The notes: generated from the letters alone by a model not told the origin. A stretch of DNA of 64,000 nucleotides from Kofleriaceae bacterium (GCA_013368795.1 JABFXX010000184.1:1-64000), one strand, 5' to 3'. Counted from the first letter of the stretch, positions 34,293-44,673 are shown. Made by a program: numbers and translations.

Positions 34293-35582
34293 TTACGGAA
34301 CGATCGCGCGCACTTGATCGCCGAGCGACGTCGACCGGAACTCGGCCAGCTCGTGGACGCGGACCGGGTCCTTCCGAACCTCGTCGAAGCTGGTGATGGT
34401 CTGGCCGTCGATGAGCATGAGGGCCAGGACGCTCGCGGGTGCCGCCGGGAGCAGCGACGCGGGGACCTCCGGAAAGCGCACGACATTCTGCGGCCGTGCC
34501 GCGATCAGCCAGCGACCCGCATTCGCGAGCACGATATCGGCCGCTGGCACCGAGCCCGGGACGGTCCACGTGATGGTCGGGCGCGGCAGCGGTGCGGTGA
34601 GCTGTGCGGAGAGCATCGGCATGAAATCGGTCCCGACCGTCAGGTCGAGCGAGGTCGGCGTCGCCTGGTCGCGGGCGATGGCGAGCATCGCGCGCGGGCT
34701 GGCGTTGGTGCCGACGGCCACCGTCACGTGATTTCTCCACGTCGGCGGCAAGTCACGCGGCGGGATCGTCGCCGGATCCGTCGCCCCGGATGTGCTCGAG
34801 AGATGGGTGACGGACTGGAATCCACTCGCCGCACCGGGGCTGAACCCGGCGTACTTCAGGTCGAAGCCGGCCGCGCCACGGAGCGTGATCGTCGGTCGCG
34901 CAGGTGTCATCCACGGTCCGACCGTCAGCGTCGTCGTACCGGTTGTCGCGATCGGCGTCACCGCCGAGACCGCGATCTGCGGCGAGTCAGTCGCCTCCGT
35001 GATGACGTAGGCCGCGATGCTCGTCGATGTCGGCGGGCACTCGAGCGCGCGCGTGTACGCACCGGCAGGTGCTGATTCGCCGAGGCCGCCGCCGCCGTGC
35101 TCGCACTGGAGGAAGACCTCGTACGATCCGGCCGTCGGCACCGTCGGAATGGTCAGCGCGACTTGCACGGTCTGCGGACTCAGGTCGTCGCGCACGGGCG
35201 ATGGGAACGCGAGCTCGTCGCCGGGCTGCACCTCCGTCCACGTGAAGAGGCCGCGACCTTGACGGTTCGTATCCTCGACCATCGTGACCATGCCACCGGG
35301 CGGCACGTCGATCATCATGCGCTCGCCGGAGTCGCCGCGGCCGGTCACCGTCGAGCACATCGCGCCCGACGAGTCGTGCGAGACGACCGCGAGTCCGGTG
35401 ATCCGGAGCTCTTGATCGGGAGGGATCACCGGACCGCGCACGGTGACAGCGCCGGCACCCGCGCACCCCGAAGCATCCGCTGGAACATCAACCGGAGCGT
35501 CCGCACCGCCCGACGCATCCGGTTTCGGCGACGACGACGACGACCCGCACGCGATCAACAACACGCACATCCATTCCTTCAC
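34293..35582 (-). CDS. Hypothetical lipoprotein, Ser/Asp-rich linker
   Basis: A 429-residue lipoprotein with a very short signal peptide and lipobox LLIAC (Cys12), followed by a Ser- and Asp-rich linker with PDASGGADAPVDVPADAS. The body has alternating beta-strand patterns (MMIDVPPGGMVTMVED, TVQVALTIPTVPTAGSYEVFLQCEHGGGG, TTTLTVGPWMTPARPTITLRG) that suggest Ig-like or jelly-roll domains. No catalytic motif is apparent. Typical of the abundant surface lipoproteins of Myxococcota. Confidence 0.75.
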   Translation of the reverse strand: MKEWMCVLLIACGSSSSSPKPDASGGADAPVDVPADASGCAGAGAVTVRGPVIPPDQELRITGLAVVSHDSSGAMCSTVTGRGDSGERMMIDVPPGGMVTMVEDTNRQGRGLFTWTEVQPGDELAFPSPVRDDLSPQTVQVALTIPTVPTAGSYEVFLQCEHGGGGLGESAPAGAYTRALECPPTSTSIAAYVITEATDSPQIAVSAVTPIATTGTTTLTVGPWMTPARPTITLRGAAGFDLKYAGFSPGAASGFQSVTHLSSTSGATDPATIPPRDLPPTWRNHVTVAVGTNASPRAMLAIARDQATPTSLDLTVGTDFMPMLSAQLTAPLPRPTITWTVPGSVPAADIVLANAGRWLIAARPQNVVRFPEVPASLLPAAPASVLALMLIDGQTITSFDEVRKDPVRVHELAEFRSTSLGDQVRAIVP

Positions 35583-35661
35583 GCGCGTCAGTATAGGCGC
35601 CGCGATCTACGCGCGAACCTGACGAACATGGCAATGGCGGGTAGTCGCGCAGTGTCGTCGA

Positions 35662-36519
35662 TCACAGCGCAGACGGCTGCTGCACGATCGCGGGCGTCTC
35701 TCCGAGTGCCTCCATGCACGGGCCGAGCTCGGCATTCGCCTCGCGCGCTCTCTCTCGCAACATGGCCGCCGTGCCGCTGCCGAACCAGTCGAGCTCGTCG
35801 CACAGCGGATCGAGCAGCGACGGTTGCGCGACGACGATCGCGCACGCGAACGTGGCGGTCGCGAGCAGGGCGCCGATGATTCGCGCGAACGTGCGCCCTG
35901 GATGCGACGGATAGACGGGCAAGCGCCGCGACGTGCTCGCCGACGCGAACGATCCGGGCGATGTCGCGTCGGGAGACCACCGCGATGGCATCAGCCCCGG
36001 CGCCGCTGCAAACGAAGGCGGCGCCGGCCGAATCGATGGCGGCGCCGGCACCGAAGCCTGCGCCTGTTTCACAGGCACCGCTGGTGGCGCGGCGCGCGGA
36101 GGCAAGCTCGGCGGCGCTGGCGCGCGCGGAGGCAGTCCCGGAAGCGGAGGCGGCGAGGCTCGTCTGGGTGCCACCGGTCGCGCCGGTTCGAACGAGGTCT
36201 CGGCGGTGCGCGACAGCGCGCTCGGCAGCGACGGTGGTGACGGCGGCTTGGCGACGGCCGCGACCGCGTTTGCGGGTCGCGCAGGAATCGTCGCTTCTTC
36301 GGTGTCGAACGTCCCCGGCTTTGCGCCGGCGCGCGGGTTCGCTGTCGCCATCGCGATCGGCGGCGTGAGCGCGCGAATGATGCGCTTCAGCGGCGGCGTA
36401 TCTGCCGGCATCGGCAGCTGTGGTGGTCGTAATGCGGAAAACACGATCATCACGATGAACAGGACCCCGGCGGCTGCAGCACAACCACCGAGGATGTAGA
36501 GCGTGATGACGGGGGCCAT
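35662..36519 (-). CDS. Proline-rich two-TM hypothetical protein
   Basis: A 285-residue protein. An N-terminal hydrophobic helix (VITLYILGGCAAAAGVLFIVMIVFSAL) is followed by a 140-residue Pro/Ala-rich linker (PPPLPGLPPRAPAPPSLPP), a second helix (IIGALLATATFACAIVVAQPSLL) and a short C-terminal helix with CDELDWFGSGTAAML. The ATG at 36519 is preferred; the track start at 36534 is a TTG. No family recognised. The long proline linker may span the periplasm. Confidence 0.65.
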   Translation of the reverse strand: MAPVITLYILGGCAAAAGVLFIVMIVFSALRPPQLPMPADTPPLKRIIRALTPPIAMATANPRAGAKPGTFDTEEATIPARPANAVAAVAKPPSPPSLPSALSRTAETSFEPARPVAPRRASPPPLPGLPPRAPAPPSLPPRAAPPAVPVKQAQASVPAPPSIRPAPPSFAAAPGLMPSRWSPDATSPGSFASASTSRRLPVYPSHPGRTFARIIGALLATATFACAIVVAQPSLLDPLCDELDWFGSGTAAMLRERAREANAELGPCMEALGETPAIVQQPSAL

Positions 36520-36759
36520 GGTCGACGGGTCCAACGCGCACCGGCTGGTGCAAGTTGGTCGCCACGACGAGACGCATCACGGCGCGACGAGACGCCAACG
36601 ATCTGCGCACTCTTCGGCCAGGTGCTCCGCGCTCCCACTGGGGATGAACGCATCTCGCGCGCGTGTTCCACCCCCGCTCGTCGAAGAAGGACGCTCGTTG
36701 CCCGCGACGGCGGCTGTTCGAGATGCGGCGTCGCTTACGAAGCGATCACGCCGCGTCGA

Positions 36760-37593
36760 TCACTTCGAGTTCGGCGCCGAGCACGACATCGCCTTGCAGC
36801 GCGTCGTGATGTTCGTGCGGTACGCGAAGTTCGCGCTCATGAGCCGCATCATCGCCGTGTTGCACTCGGTCTCCGCCGACATGCGCGCGGCCGCTTCCGT
36901 CGAACCAAAGCCGAGCATCATCGTGCTCTGCGGATAGCAGGTGTAGCCCTGCGTCTCGCACTTCTGCCACCAGCCCGTCGCGTTGCAGACCCACTGCGTT
37001 CGCTTCGCGGGAATGTTCGAGCTGTCGGTCGACTTCGAGCTGTCGGTCGACTTCGAGCTGTCGGCTGGCTTCGAGCTGTCGGTCGACTTCGAGCTGTCGG
37101 CTGGCTTCGTGCTGCTGGTCGATTTCGACGGCTGTGGCGTGGACGCCTGCTTCTGCTCGGGCTGCGGCGCTGGATCTTGCGAGAGCTGTGCGAGGCGCTC
37201 GCAGCTCGCCTGCGCGAGATCGGCGAGCATCGCGGGGCCGTTCTGCTGCTGCTCGAGGTTCGATGCGCGGCACTGCTGCATGCAGTCGGAGCTCGGACCC
37301 AGATCGCAACGGACGACGTTGCTGCAGAACGCTTCGCACGGCGATGCCGCCGGCGGCTGGTTCTGCGCGTAGCCGTTCTGGTTCGGGTACGTGCCCTGGT
37401 TCGCGTACGTGCCCTGGTTCGGGTACGTGCCCTGGTTCGGCGCATTCGGATCGGCCGCCGGTTGACCGCCAGCCTGTTGCTGCGGACGCGGGTAGTAGCC
37501 GGTGGGCTGTTGCTGCGTGGACGTCGCCGAGCCGGCGGCCGCCACGACAGCGCCTCCGACGATCAGGACGCGTAGGAACGATGAGAGCTGCAT
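36760..37593 (-). CDS. Exported Gln/Ser-rich repeat protein
   Basis: A 277-residue protein with an N-terminal signal-like segment (FLRVLIVGGAVVAAAGSAT). Two low-complexity zones are visible: NQGTYP repeats (residues about 53-75) and SSKSTD/SSKPAD repeats (about 160-190), both encoded by 18-bp DNA tandem repeats. Between and after them are cysteine-rich parts: CEAFCSNVVRCDLGPSSDCMQQC and a C-terminal domain WVCNATGWWQKCETQGYTCYPQ...ECNTAMM...CKAMSC. Paired cysteines suggest disulfides outside the cytoplasm. No family recognised. Start ATG 37593 begins the signal segment. Confidence 0.7.
   Translation of the reverse strand: MQLSSFLRVLIVGGAVVAAAGSATSTQQQPTGYYPRPQQQAGGQPAADPNAPNQGTYPNQGTYANQGTYPNQNGYAQNQPPAASPCEAFCSNVVRCDLGPSSDCMQQCRASNLEQQQNGPAMLADLAQASCERLAQLSQDPAPQPEQKQASTPQPSKSTSSTKPADSSKSTDSSKPADSSKSTDSSKSTDSSNIPAKRTQWVCNATGWWQKCETQGYTCYPQSTMMLGFGSTEAAARMSAETECNTAMMRLMSANFAYRTNITTRCKAMSCSAPNSK
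37019..37126. repeat. 18-bp tandem repeat, five copies plus one degenerate
   Basis: The unit GAGCTGTCGGTCGACTTC recurs in phase five times (37019-37108), with a GCTGGC variant in copies 3 and 5, followed by a decayed sixth copy. In the minus-strand gene each unit encodes a KSTDSS or KPADSS hexapeptide. Length is a multiple of three, so copy-number change keeps the frame. Confidence 0.85.
37381..37440. repeat. 18-bp tandem repeat, three copies plus partial
   Basis: The unit GTTCGGGTACGTGCCCTG (second copy GTTCGCGTACG...) repeats three times, then a GTTCGG remnant. It encodes NQGTYP/NQGTYA hexapeptides in the minus-strand exported protein. Confidence 0.85.
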
Positions 37594-37878
37594 TTTCGAG
37601 CCGGCCACTGTACTCAGCGGCGATCCAGCGTGAAGACGCGAGCACCAAAAACGGCGGCCGTCGTGAGCGCCGTCACCGAACGCGGTTCGCGGCATCACCG
37701 CGACTAACTTTCGCGGCCTCACAGGTCGCGAGGTTTGGCGTTTACGGAGAACAACGCCCCGTCATGGTGACAGCTCGGCGCACTGAATCGGTGCGTGCGC
37801 GAACTGTGCAAGGCGCGATTTCTCGACGAGGAACCACTGCACGACCTGCGTGGCACGCGGCGTGATTAGTGCGACGCC

Positions 37879-39087
37879 ATGCGCACCACGACGATCCTCG
37901 CCAGCCTCCTCGTCGTCGCTCCCTCGCTCGCGTTCGCGGACCGCGACGACATCTATCTGTCGCCGCCGACGGACGCGCAGATCACGTTCGCGCGGAAGCT
38001 TTTACCTCCAACGAATCAGCCCGTCGCGGCCGTCGCGCAGAGTCGGATTATCTATCTGAATCACACCGGCATCACGCTCACGCCGGGCAACGATGATTCG
38101 CGGACCAACAAGTCGTCGATCATCAACTCGCAGAAGACCGTACCGGCGTGGAACACGAGCGCCGCGAACTGGGCCGCGACGGTCGCGTGCATGAAGGACA
38201 TGTTCGCGCGCTGGGACGTCACCGTCACCGACGTCAATCCCGGCAACGTGCCGCACATGGAGGCCGTATTCGGCGGTTCGCCGCAGAACATCGGAATGCA
38301 GGCGGGCGTCGGCGGTGTGTCACCGTTCACCGAGGACTGCGGGATCATCGAGAACTCGATCGTGTTCACGTTCACGAACGTGTTCCCCGATGACCCGCAG
38401 ACGGTCTGCGAGGTGATGGCCCAGGAAGTCGCGCACAGCTACGGCCTCGACCACGAGATGCTCGCGTCGGATCCGATGACGTACCTGAACTACAACGGCG
38501 ACCGTACGTTCAAGGATCAGACGGTGTCGTGCGGCGAATATCAGGCGCGGCAGTGCGGCATCGGCGGCTCGGTGTGCCGGGCAAACCAGAACTCGGTGCA
38601 GCTCCTCAACCAGCGGCTCGGCATCGCCGACAACGTCGCGCCGACGCTCGGCATCACGAGCCCGCAGGACGGCTCGACCGTCGAGCCCGGCTTCTCCGTC
38701 GCCGCGATGGCGAGCGACAACATCGCGGTCACGAATGCGACGCTGCTCGTCGACGATCAGCCGGTGACGATGACGCCGGGCGCGGGGCCGTACACGTTCG
38801 CGACCGACGCGCTCCTCGCGGAGGGCCCGCACTCGATCACGGTCGAGGTCACCGATGGCCGCAACGAGCAGAGCCAGACGATCCACATCACCGTCGCGAA
38901 GGCCGGCACCGGAAGCGGCAGCGGCAGCGGGTCCGGCAGCGACACCGACGGCGACGGCAATCCCGACGATGGCGCCGACGGAAACGGCGGCGGCGATGGC
39001 GGGCTCGGAGGCGGTTGCTCGACCTCGGGAGGCGCCGGCCTGGCGCTTGGCCTGCTCGGCCTCGCCGTACGGCGCCGCCGGCGTTAA
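37879..39087 (+). CDS. Secreted metzincin-like protein with MYXO-CTERM-like tail
   Basis: A 402-residue protein with signal peptide ([20 protein letters not shown]). Residues about 85-240 resemble a metzincin peptidase, but the zinc motif reads [11 protein letters not shown], with Gln in place of the first His; DPMTYLN is like a Met-turn. A beta-sandwich (Ig-like) follows: [13 protein letters not shown]...[13 protein letters not shown] Gly/Ser then Asp/Gly-rich stalk leads to [26 protein letters not shown]-type tail: Cys, glycine-rich hydrophobic helix, Arg cluster, i.e. the MYXO-CTERM sorting pattern for surface anchoring. Peptidase activity is doubtful because of the Gln. Confidence 0.8.
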   Translation: MRTTTILASLLVVAPSLAFADRDDIYLSPPTDAQITFARKLLPPTNQPVAAVAQSRIIYLNHTGITLTPGNDDSRTNKSSIINSQKTVPAWNTSAANWAATVACMKDMFARWDVTVTDVNPGNVPHMEAVFGGSPQNIGMQAGVGGVSPFTEDCGIIENSIVFTFTNVFPDDPQTVCEVMAQEVAHSYGLDHEMLASDPMTYLNYNGDRTFKDQTVSCGEYQARQCGIGGSVCRANQNSVQLLNQRLGIADNVAPTLGITSPQDGSTVEPGFSVAAMASDNIAVTNATLLVDDQPVTMTPGAGPYTFATDALLAEGPHSITVEVTDGRNEQSQTIHITVAKAGTGSGSGSGSGSDTDGDGNPDDGADGNGGGDGGLGGGCSTSGGAGLALGLLGLAVRRRRR

Positions 39088-40094
39088 GGCGCGATCTCGC
39101 GGATGCTGCCGCGCTTGTAGACGAGACCGTCGGTCCCGACGCCGTCGCTGCGGAAGTAGATCGTCAGGTTCGGCTTGCCGCTCTCCGAGTCGGAGCGCGT
39201 CGCCGTCGAATTCAGGCGAACCGCAGGATCGACGCCGAGCTTGCATGGCGTGCCGCCGATGCCGAAGTTCGAGCCGTTATCGACGAGCTCGGAGAGCTTG
39301 GTCCACGTGCCGCCGTTCGCGCCGTCGGTCGTGTCCATGTACAGCTCCTGCTTCACGGTGCCGTCGGGCAGATCGTAGACGAGCTGCTTGTAGCCGATCC
39401 AGACGTTCTTCGGCATGCCGCCGGACCACAGCACCTGGCTCTTCACCGCGACCGAAGCCGGATGGCTCGTCTCCTTTTCGAAGTCGATGCGGCCGTCGTA
39501 GCGCATGCGCGCGTCGATGCCGCGCGTATCGCAGAGGTTCGTCGTCTCCTGGCCGATCGTGCCGTGGTTCGTGCGCGCCATCGCGACGAGCCCACCCCAG
39601 GGCGTGCCGCTGTCGGCGACGCGCATGAAGTACATCGTGATCTCGACGTTGCGCCACTGCTTCTGCAGCGCGGGATCGTGGACGTACATGCGCGGCGTCG
39701 AGCCGGAGATCTTCAATAGACCCTGGCCGTCGACCCGGTAGCTCGCATTGCCGTGGTTCGCGTCGAACCACGAGTCCGACGGATCGGCGCCCGTGAACGT
39801 GCGCGCGGCTCCGTTATCCCACTTCGAGAACCACTCCATGCCGCCTGTAACGGTCGGACGCAGCTTCGTGATGCCGAAGCGATCCGCCGCCGCTTGCTCG
39901 ACCGGCGCATCGACCGGTGGGTCGACCCGTGCATCGTGCCGTTTGTCGATCGACGAATCGATGTCCGTGTTCGCGTCGGGCTGGTCGTCTGTCGCGACCG
40001 GCCCCCCGTAGTCGGGCCCGCGCGTGTCATCCACCGGACCGCTGCACGCGGCCGCAAGAAGCACGATCGAGACGCACGAAAGTCGTGTGCTCAT
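39084..40094 (-). CDS. Hypothetical lipoprotein, possible concanavalin-like fold
   Basis: A 336-residue lipoprotein (lipobox LAAAC, Cys17) with an Asp-rich linker. The body carries features of a jelly-roll polysaccharide-lyase or carbohydrate-binding sandwich: [73 protein letters not shown]. Trp- and Asp-rich strands fit carbohydrate binding, but no catalytic signature can be named. ATG at 40094. The stop shares TTAA with the metzincin-like gene. Confidence 0.65.
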   Translation of the reverse strand: MSTRLSCVSIVLLAAACSGPVDDTRGPDYGGPVATDDQPDANTDIDSSIDKRHDARVDPPVDAPVEQAAADRFGITKLRPTVTGGMEWFSKWDNGAARTFTGADPSDSWFDANHGNASYRVDGQGLLKISGSTPRMYVHDPALQKQWRNVEITMYFMRVADSGTPWGGLVAMARTNHGTIGQETTNLCDTRGIDARMRYDGRIDFEKETSHPASVAVKSQVLWSGGMPKNVWIGYKQLVYDLPDGTVKQELYMDTTDGANGGTWTKLSELVDNGSNFGIGGTPCKLGVDPAVRLNSTATRSDSESGKPNLTIYFRSDGVGTDGLVYKRGSIREIAP

Positions 40095-40211
40095 CACCCA
40101 CGGCCTCAATAACAGCTCGATTCGAGCGGGTCTATTGGGTGTATCCCCGAGGCCGACTACCACCTTGATCACGACACGTTGCGAGCCGACGTGTCGCGTT
40201 ACCTACACTGC

Positions 40212-40958
40212 CTACTCTGTCTCCATCGACGTTTCCCACCCGTCGTAGTCGCCGCCGTCGGGTGCCGCGAGGTCGACGAGCTCCATCGCCACGGCGTGAA
40301 TGTGCTCGAGCTCGACCGGATCGACGCGATGGAGCTGCGCCCCGAATGGCAGCGCGCCGCCCTCGACCGTCGCCGCACGTTCGAGCTGAAACCCCGCCTC
40401 CTGTGCCGCGCGGACGAACCGATCGCGTGCCTCCGCGGTCGCGAAGTGCACCCAGTGATCGACGCGCCTCGGCTTGGTCAGGGCGTCACCTCGATCGGCG
40501 AGCGCCTGGACGACCCGCCGGTCCTCCATCCACATGCGCCGCTCTTCGTCCGGCAACAGGAACTCACGATAGAAGCCCCACGCTGGATCGGGCCGGATGT
40601 CGGCATACGTGCGGCGCTCGCCGAACACCTCGCGGAGCGACTGGAACGTGTCGGTGCGAGCGGCGGGTCCATAGAAGACGATCTCCCACTCTGCACGGCT
40701 CCGAATGCGTGCGACGTACACGAGTCCCCCGGACTCGGCGCGCAGGCACATCTCGTCTTCGAGCGCGTTGACCCTCTGTGCTTCGGCTGCGCTGCCCATG
40801 CCGTGATCCTCGGGTTCGACCATGGGAAGCCGGATCCGATAGAGCGTGTCCGCGTCGGCAGGCGGCTGGTCGTGCTCGTAGCGAAGGTTCAAGAAGATCG
40901 ATGCGGCGACGTGATCGATCTCGCACGGATAGAAGTCCCATTCGTCGGTCTCTGCCAC
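40212..40958 (-). CDS. DUF695 - RraB-domain protein
   Basis: A 248-residue cytoplasmic protein. The N-terminal half fits DUF695 (WDFYPCEIDHVAASIFLNLRYE...ALEDEMCLRAESGGLVYVARIRSRAEWEIVFYG). The C-terminal part resembles RraB, the regulator of RNase E (VDHWVHFATAEARDRFVRAAQEAGFQL, ELEHIHAVAMELVDLAAPDGGDYDGWETS). The combination occurs in several bacterial phyla and is functionally undefined. ATG at 40958. Confidence 0.78.
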   Translation of the reverse strand: MAETDEWDFYPCEIDHVAASIFLNLRYEHDQPPADADTLYRIRLPMVEPEDHGMGSAAEAQRVNALEDEMCLRAESGGLVYVARIRSRAEWEIVFYGPAARTDTFQSLREVFGERRTYADIRPDPAWGFYREFLLPDEERRMWMEDRRVVQALADRGDALTKPRRVDHWVHFATAEARDRFVRAAQEAGFQLERAATVEGGALPFGAQLHRVDPVELEHIHAVAMELVDLAAPDGGDYDGWETSMETE

Positions 40959-41169
40959 AGCGCGTCGACATTAGCATCTTCGAGCGACGTAACTTTGATT
41001 ACCCATCTGACTTCGGGCGTGAATCGCAATTTCGTTCAACACACGACTGTGCGCTGACGCTCGTGTCGCAGCCGCGACTTCGATTGATCACTGCTGACAG
41101 CAAATGGTCACGCCAATAAGTTGAGTAACTGATGCACTTCGCGCGATGACCTCCATCGGGAGGCAGTCC

Positions 41170-44100
41170 ATGCGAAGTAGGTTCGCGGTTCCGTGGGCCC
41201 TGGTGGCCCTCGTGTTGATGGTCTCGTTCGGGAGCGCACTGGCGCAGCCAAGGCCGAAGGGCAGGGAGGTCGCCGGCACCGTCGTCGATGCCGACCAGAA
41301 ACCGATCGCAAATGCGACGGTGACGGTCAGCGACGGCGGACCGAGCGCGGTCACCGCTGCAGACGGCACGTTCAAGCTCACCGGGGTCGCGACGACGAAT
41401 CTGGTCGTCGAGATCAAAGGCGATGGCTTCACGACGCGCACGATTCCTCTGCTCGCTGCGCCGACGGCGCTGTCGCTGCAGGTCGTGCTCGTCAAGCCGC
41501 CGCCGCCCGCGGAGGCACCGCAGCGCACCGTCGCCGGCGTCGTCACCGACGGCAAGCGCCAGCCGCTCGCGGATGCACGCGTCGTCGTGCGCGGCACGCA
41601 GCTCACCGCGACGACCGCCGCCGACGGTACGTTCGCGATCGCGGGCGTTCCTGCCGGTGAGCTGACGCTCGATGTCGAAGCCGCGAACCAGCCGCCGACC
41701 GCGTTCCCGGTCGGTGCCGACAAGACGGCCGTGGCGGTCGTCGTCGGCCAGGTCGAGCCAGCGGCGCCGCCGAAGCCGACGACGCGCACCGTGATCGGTC
41801 GCGTGCTCGACCCCGAAACCGGCGAGCCCGTCGTCGCCGCACAGATCCTCGTGCCCGCCACCGGCGCGGTGATCTTCACCGAGGCCGATGGCTCGTACGC
41901 GATCCCAGACGCGCCGGCCGAGAAGTTCGTGATGGAAGTCAGCGCCGGTGAGCGCGAGACGCGCACGCTGGACGTTCCGGCGGGTCAGACGACGTACGAC
42001 GTCAAGCTCGCGATCGTGCAGGGCGAGCAGATCGTGATCGAGGGCCGTGCGCCCGCGATCCTCAAGACGAACCTCGCGAACGGCGCATCGGTCATCAGCG
42101 ACAAGGACCTCAACCGCGTCACCTCGGCGACGGTCGACGGCGCGATGCAGGGCAAGCTCGCCGGTGCGAACCTCCAGTTCAACTCGGGCGCGCCGGGCGG
42201 TGGTGCTCAGCTCCGCCTGCGCGGTATCTCGACGATCAACGGTCAGTCCTCGCCGCTGTACGTGGTCGACGGCGTGATCATCTCCAACGTCGCGGTTCCC
42301 TCCGGCGCAAACGCGATCACCGCGGCCGCTGCCGGCGGTAACGCCTCGAACCAGGACAACGCGGTCAACCGTCTGGCCGACCTCAACCCGAACGACATCG
42401 AGAACGTCGAGGTGCTGAAGGGCGCCTCGGCCGCCGCGCTGTACGGTTCGAAGGCCGCAAACGGCGTCGTCGTCATCACGACGAAGCGCGGCCGCAACGG
42501 CGAGAACAAGGTCGAGGTCACCCAGCGCTTCGGCATGGCGCAGGTGTCGAACACACTCGGTTCGCGCCACTTCGATTCGGCGCAGGAAGTGATGGACGCG
42601 TTCGGCGCGATGTCGCCGCTCGTCAACATCTATAACGAAGCGGGTGGCCGCACGTTCGATCACGAAGCCGAGATCACGCGCACCGCGTTCACGACCGAGA
42701 CGGTCGCGAGCGCGTCGGGTGGCGTCGAGAAGGGCAACTACTACGGCTCGGTGCTCGTCCGCGACGAACCCGGCGTCGTCATCGGCACGTTCTACAAGAA
42801 GCAGACCGGACGCGTCGCCGTCGGCTACAAGCTCGGCGAGCGCGTGAATCTCTCGTTCACCGCGAACCTGCTCCACTCGACGTCGGATCGCGGCCTGACG
42901 AACAACGACAACACCGGCACGTCGTACTACGTCGCGCTGTCGGGCACGCCGAGCTTCGTCGATCTCACCAAGAAGAACGGCGTCTTCCCGGCGAACCCGG
43001 CCATCGGCAGTGGCACGAACCCGCTGCAGTCGGTCGAGCTGCTCCAGAACCGCGAAGACGTGTGGCGCTTGATCGGCGGTGGCAACCTCTCGATCGACGC
43101 CTACAAGTCGAAGACCAGCAACGTCCGCCTGCTCGGCAACTTCGGCGCCGATAGCTTCACGCAGAAGAACAACCTGCTGTCGCCGCCCGAGCTGTTCTAC
43201 GAACCGACCGACGGCCTGTCGGGTACGTCGATCGACGCGACGACGTCGAACCTCAACTGGAACAGCGGCGCCGGTATCACGTGGGGCTACACCCCGGAGG
43301 ACAAGAAGTTCGAGAGCGCGCTGTCGGCCGGTCTCACCTACGAGAGCGTCGATCTCAACTCGGTCTACGTCACGGCGCAGAACCTCACCGCCGGTCAGCC
43401 GAGCGTCGACTCCGGTACCTCGGTCAACATCCAGCAGAACCGTCTCCGCACGAAGGACAGCGGCCTCTACTTGCAGGAAGAGCTCGCGCTACTCGACCGC
43501 AAGCTGAGCGTCCTCGGCGGCATCCTCGGTGAGCGCTCGAGCCTCAACGGCAACACCGAGAAGTACTTCTTCTATCCGAAGGTCGCCGCCGTCTACTCGC
43601 TGATCCAGAACGACAGCAGCGACGACAAGCCGGGCCCCAAGCCCGTGTTCGAGACCGTGCGCGTGCGTGGCGCATACGGCGAGGCAGGCAACCGCCCCAA
43701 CTACGGCCAGAAGTTCACCCCGCTCAACGCGACCGGCAACATCGACGGCAACGCGGGCATCGTGCTCGGTCTCAACGCCGGTGACTCGGACATCGAGCCC
43801 GAGCGCCAGCGCGAGGTCGAGGTCGGCACCGACATCGTGTCGCGCGACCAGCGCGTCGCCGCCGAGGTGACGATGTACCAGCGCAGCATCTCGAATCTGC
43901 TCCTCCAGCGCGCGCTGCCGACGTCGACGGGCTTCACGAACGAGTTCTTCAACGGCGGCTCGATGCGCAACCTCGGCCTCGAGATGGCGCTTCAGGTCCG
44001 TCCCGTCCAGGGCAAGGTCGACTGGACCTCGCGGGCGATTCTCACGCTGAACCGCTCGAACGTGACGAGCCTCCCCGACGGCATCGACAAGTTCGACGTC

Positions 44101-44673
44101 ACCGCGGTCGGCTTCGGCACGGGTCTCGGCGCGTATCGCATCGAGAAGGGCAAGAGCGCGACGCAGATCGTCTCGACGATCAACGAGGACGGCGACGTCG
44201 CCGTCGTCGGCAACGGCGAGCCCGACTTCCGCGTCGGCTGGTCGAACACCGTCACCGTCGATCGATTCACGTTCGGCTTGCTCCTCGACTGGCAGCAGGG
44301 CTCCGACATCATCAACCTGACGCGTCTCCTCTACGACGGCAGCAACAACTCGCCCGACAAGGAGGCCGCGGCGAAGCGCCTCGAGGCGCTCTCCAAGAAC
44401 GACTTCCGCCCGTACATCGAGGACGGCACGTTCGTGAAGCTGCGCGAAATCTCCGTCTCGTACGATCTGCCGAAGAAGCTGGCCGAGCAGATCGGCCCGC
44501 TCAAGACGCTGCAGTTCGGCCTCATGGCGCGCAACCTGCTGACGCTCACCAACTACAGCGGCCTCGATCCGGAAGTCTCGAACTTCGGAACGCAGCCGAT
44601 CGGACGCAACTACGACGTCGCCCCTTACCCGCCGAGCCGCAGCTTCTGGCTGTCGATCACGGCAGGACTGTGA
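41170..44673 (+). CDS. SusC/RagA-type TonB-linked outer-membrane protein with three N-terminal CarboxypepD-reg-like domains
   Basis: A 1167-residue SusC-like receptor. Signal peptide (ALVALVLMVSFGSALAQ) is followed by three consecutive carboxypeptidase-regulatory-like beta domains (GTVVDADQKPIANATVTV; GVVTDGKRQPLADARVVV; GRVLDPETGEPVVAAQILV), where most SusC proteins have one. The plug has GASVISDKDLNRVTSATVDGAMQGKLAGAN, LRLRGISTINGQSSPLYVVDGVI and IENVEVLKGASAAALYGSKAANGVVVITT; a beta-barrel makes up the rest. The ATG at 41170 has a clear GGGAGG site. It imports a bulky nutrient with the downstream SusD, powered by TonB. Cognate glycanase genes are not adjacent. Confidence 0.93.
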   Translation: MRSRFAVPWALVALVLMVSFGSALAQPRPKGREVAGTVVDADQKPIANATVTVSDGGPSAVTAADGTFKLTGVATTNLVVEIKGDGFTTRTIPLLAAPTALSLQVVLVKPPPPAEAPQRTVAGVVTDGKRQPLADARVVVRGTQLTATTAADGTFAIAGVPAGELTLDVEAANQPPTAFPVGADKTAVAVVVGQVEPAAPPKPTTRTVIGRVLDPETGEPVVAAQILVPATGAVIFTEADGSYAIPDAPAEKFVMEVSAGERETRTLDVPAGQTTYDVKLAIVQGEQIVIEGRAPAILKTNLANGASVISDKDLNRVTSATVDGAMQGKLAGANLQFNSGAPGGGAQLRLRGISTINGQSSPLYVVDGVIISNVAVPSGANAITAAAAGGNASNQDNAVNRLADLNPNDIENVEVLKGASAAALYGSKAANGVVVITTKRGRNGENKVEVTQRFGMAQVSNTLGSRHFDSAQEVMDAFGAMSPLVNIYNEAGGRTFDHEAEITRTAFTTETVASASGGVEKGNYYGSVLVRDEPGVVIGTFYKKQTGRVAVGYKLGERVNLSFTANLLHSTSDRGLTNNDNTGTSYYVALSGTPSFVDLTKKNGVFPANPAIGSGTNPLQSVELLQNREDVWRLIGGGNLSIDAYKSKTSNVRLLGNFGADSFTQKNNLLSPPELFYEPTDGLSGTSIDATTSNLNWNSGAGITWGYTPEDKKFESALSAGLTYESVDLNSVYVTAQNLTAGQPSVDSGTSVNIQQNRLRTKDSGLYLQEELALLDRKLSVLGGILGERSSLNGNTEKYFFYPKVAAVYSLIQNDSSDDKPGPKPVFETVRVRGAYGEAGNRPNYGQKFTPLNATGNIDGNAGIVLGLNAGDSDIEPERQREVEVGTDIVSRDQRVAAEVTMYQRSISNLLLQRALPTSTGFTNEFFNGGSMRNLGLEMALQVRPVQGKVDWTSRAILTLNRSNVTSLPDGIDKFDVTAVGFGTGLGAYRIEKGKSATQIVSTINEDGDVAVVGNGEPDFRVGWSNTVTVDRFTFGLLLDWQQGSDIINLTRLLYDGSNNSPDKEAAAKRLEALSKNDFRPYIEDGTFVKLREISVSYDLPKKLAEQIGPLKTLQFGLMARNLLTLTNYSGLDPEVSNFGTQPIGRNYDVAPYPPSRSFWLSITAGL

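Noticed and set aside
37019-37440. CRISPR-like direct repeats
   Set aside because: 18-bp units are contiguous without spacers, in frame within a gene and encode hexapeptides; it is a coding tandem repeat.
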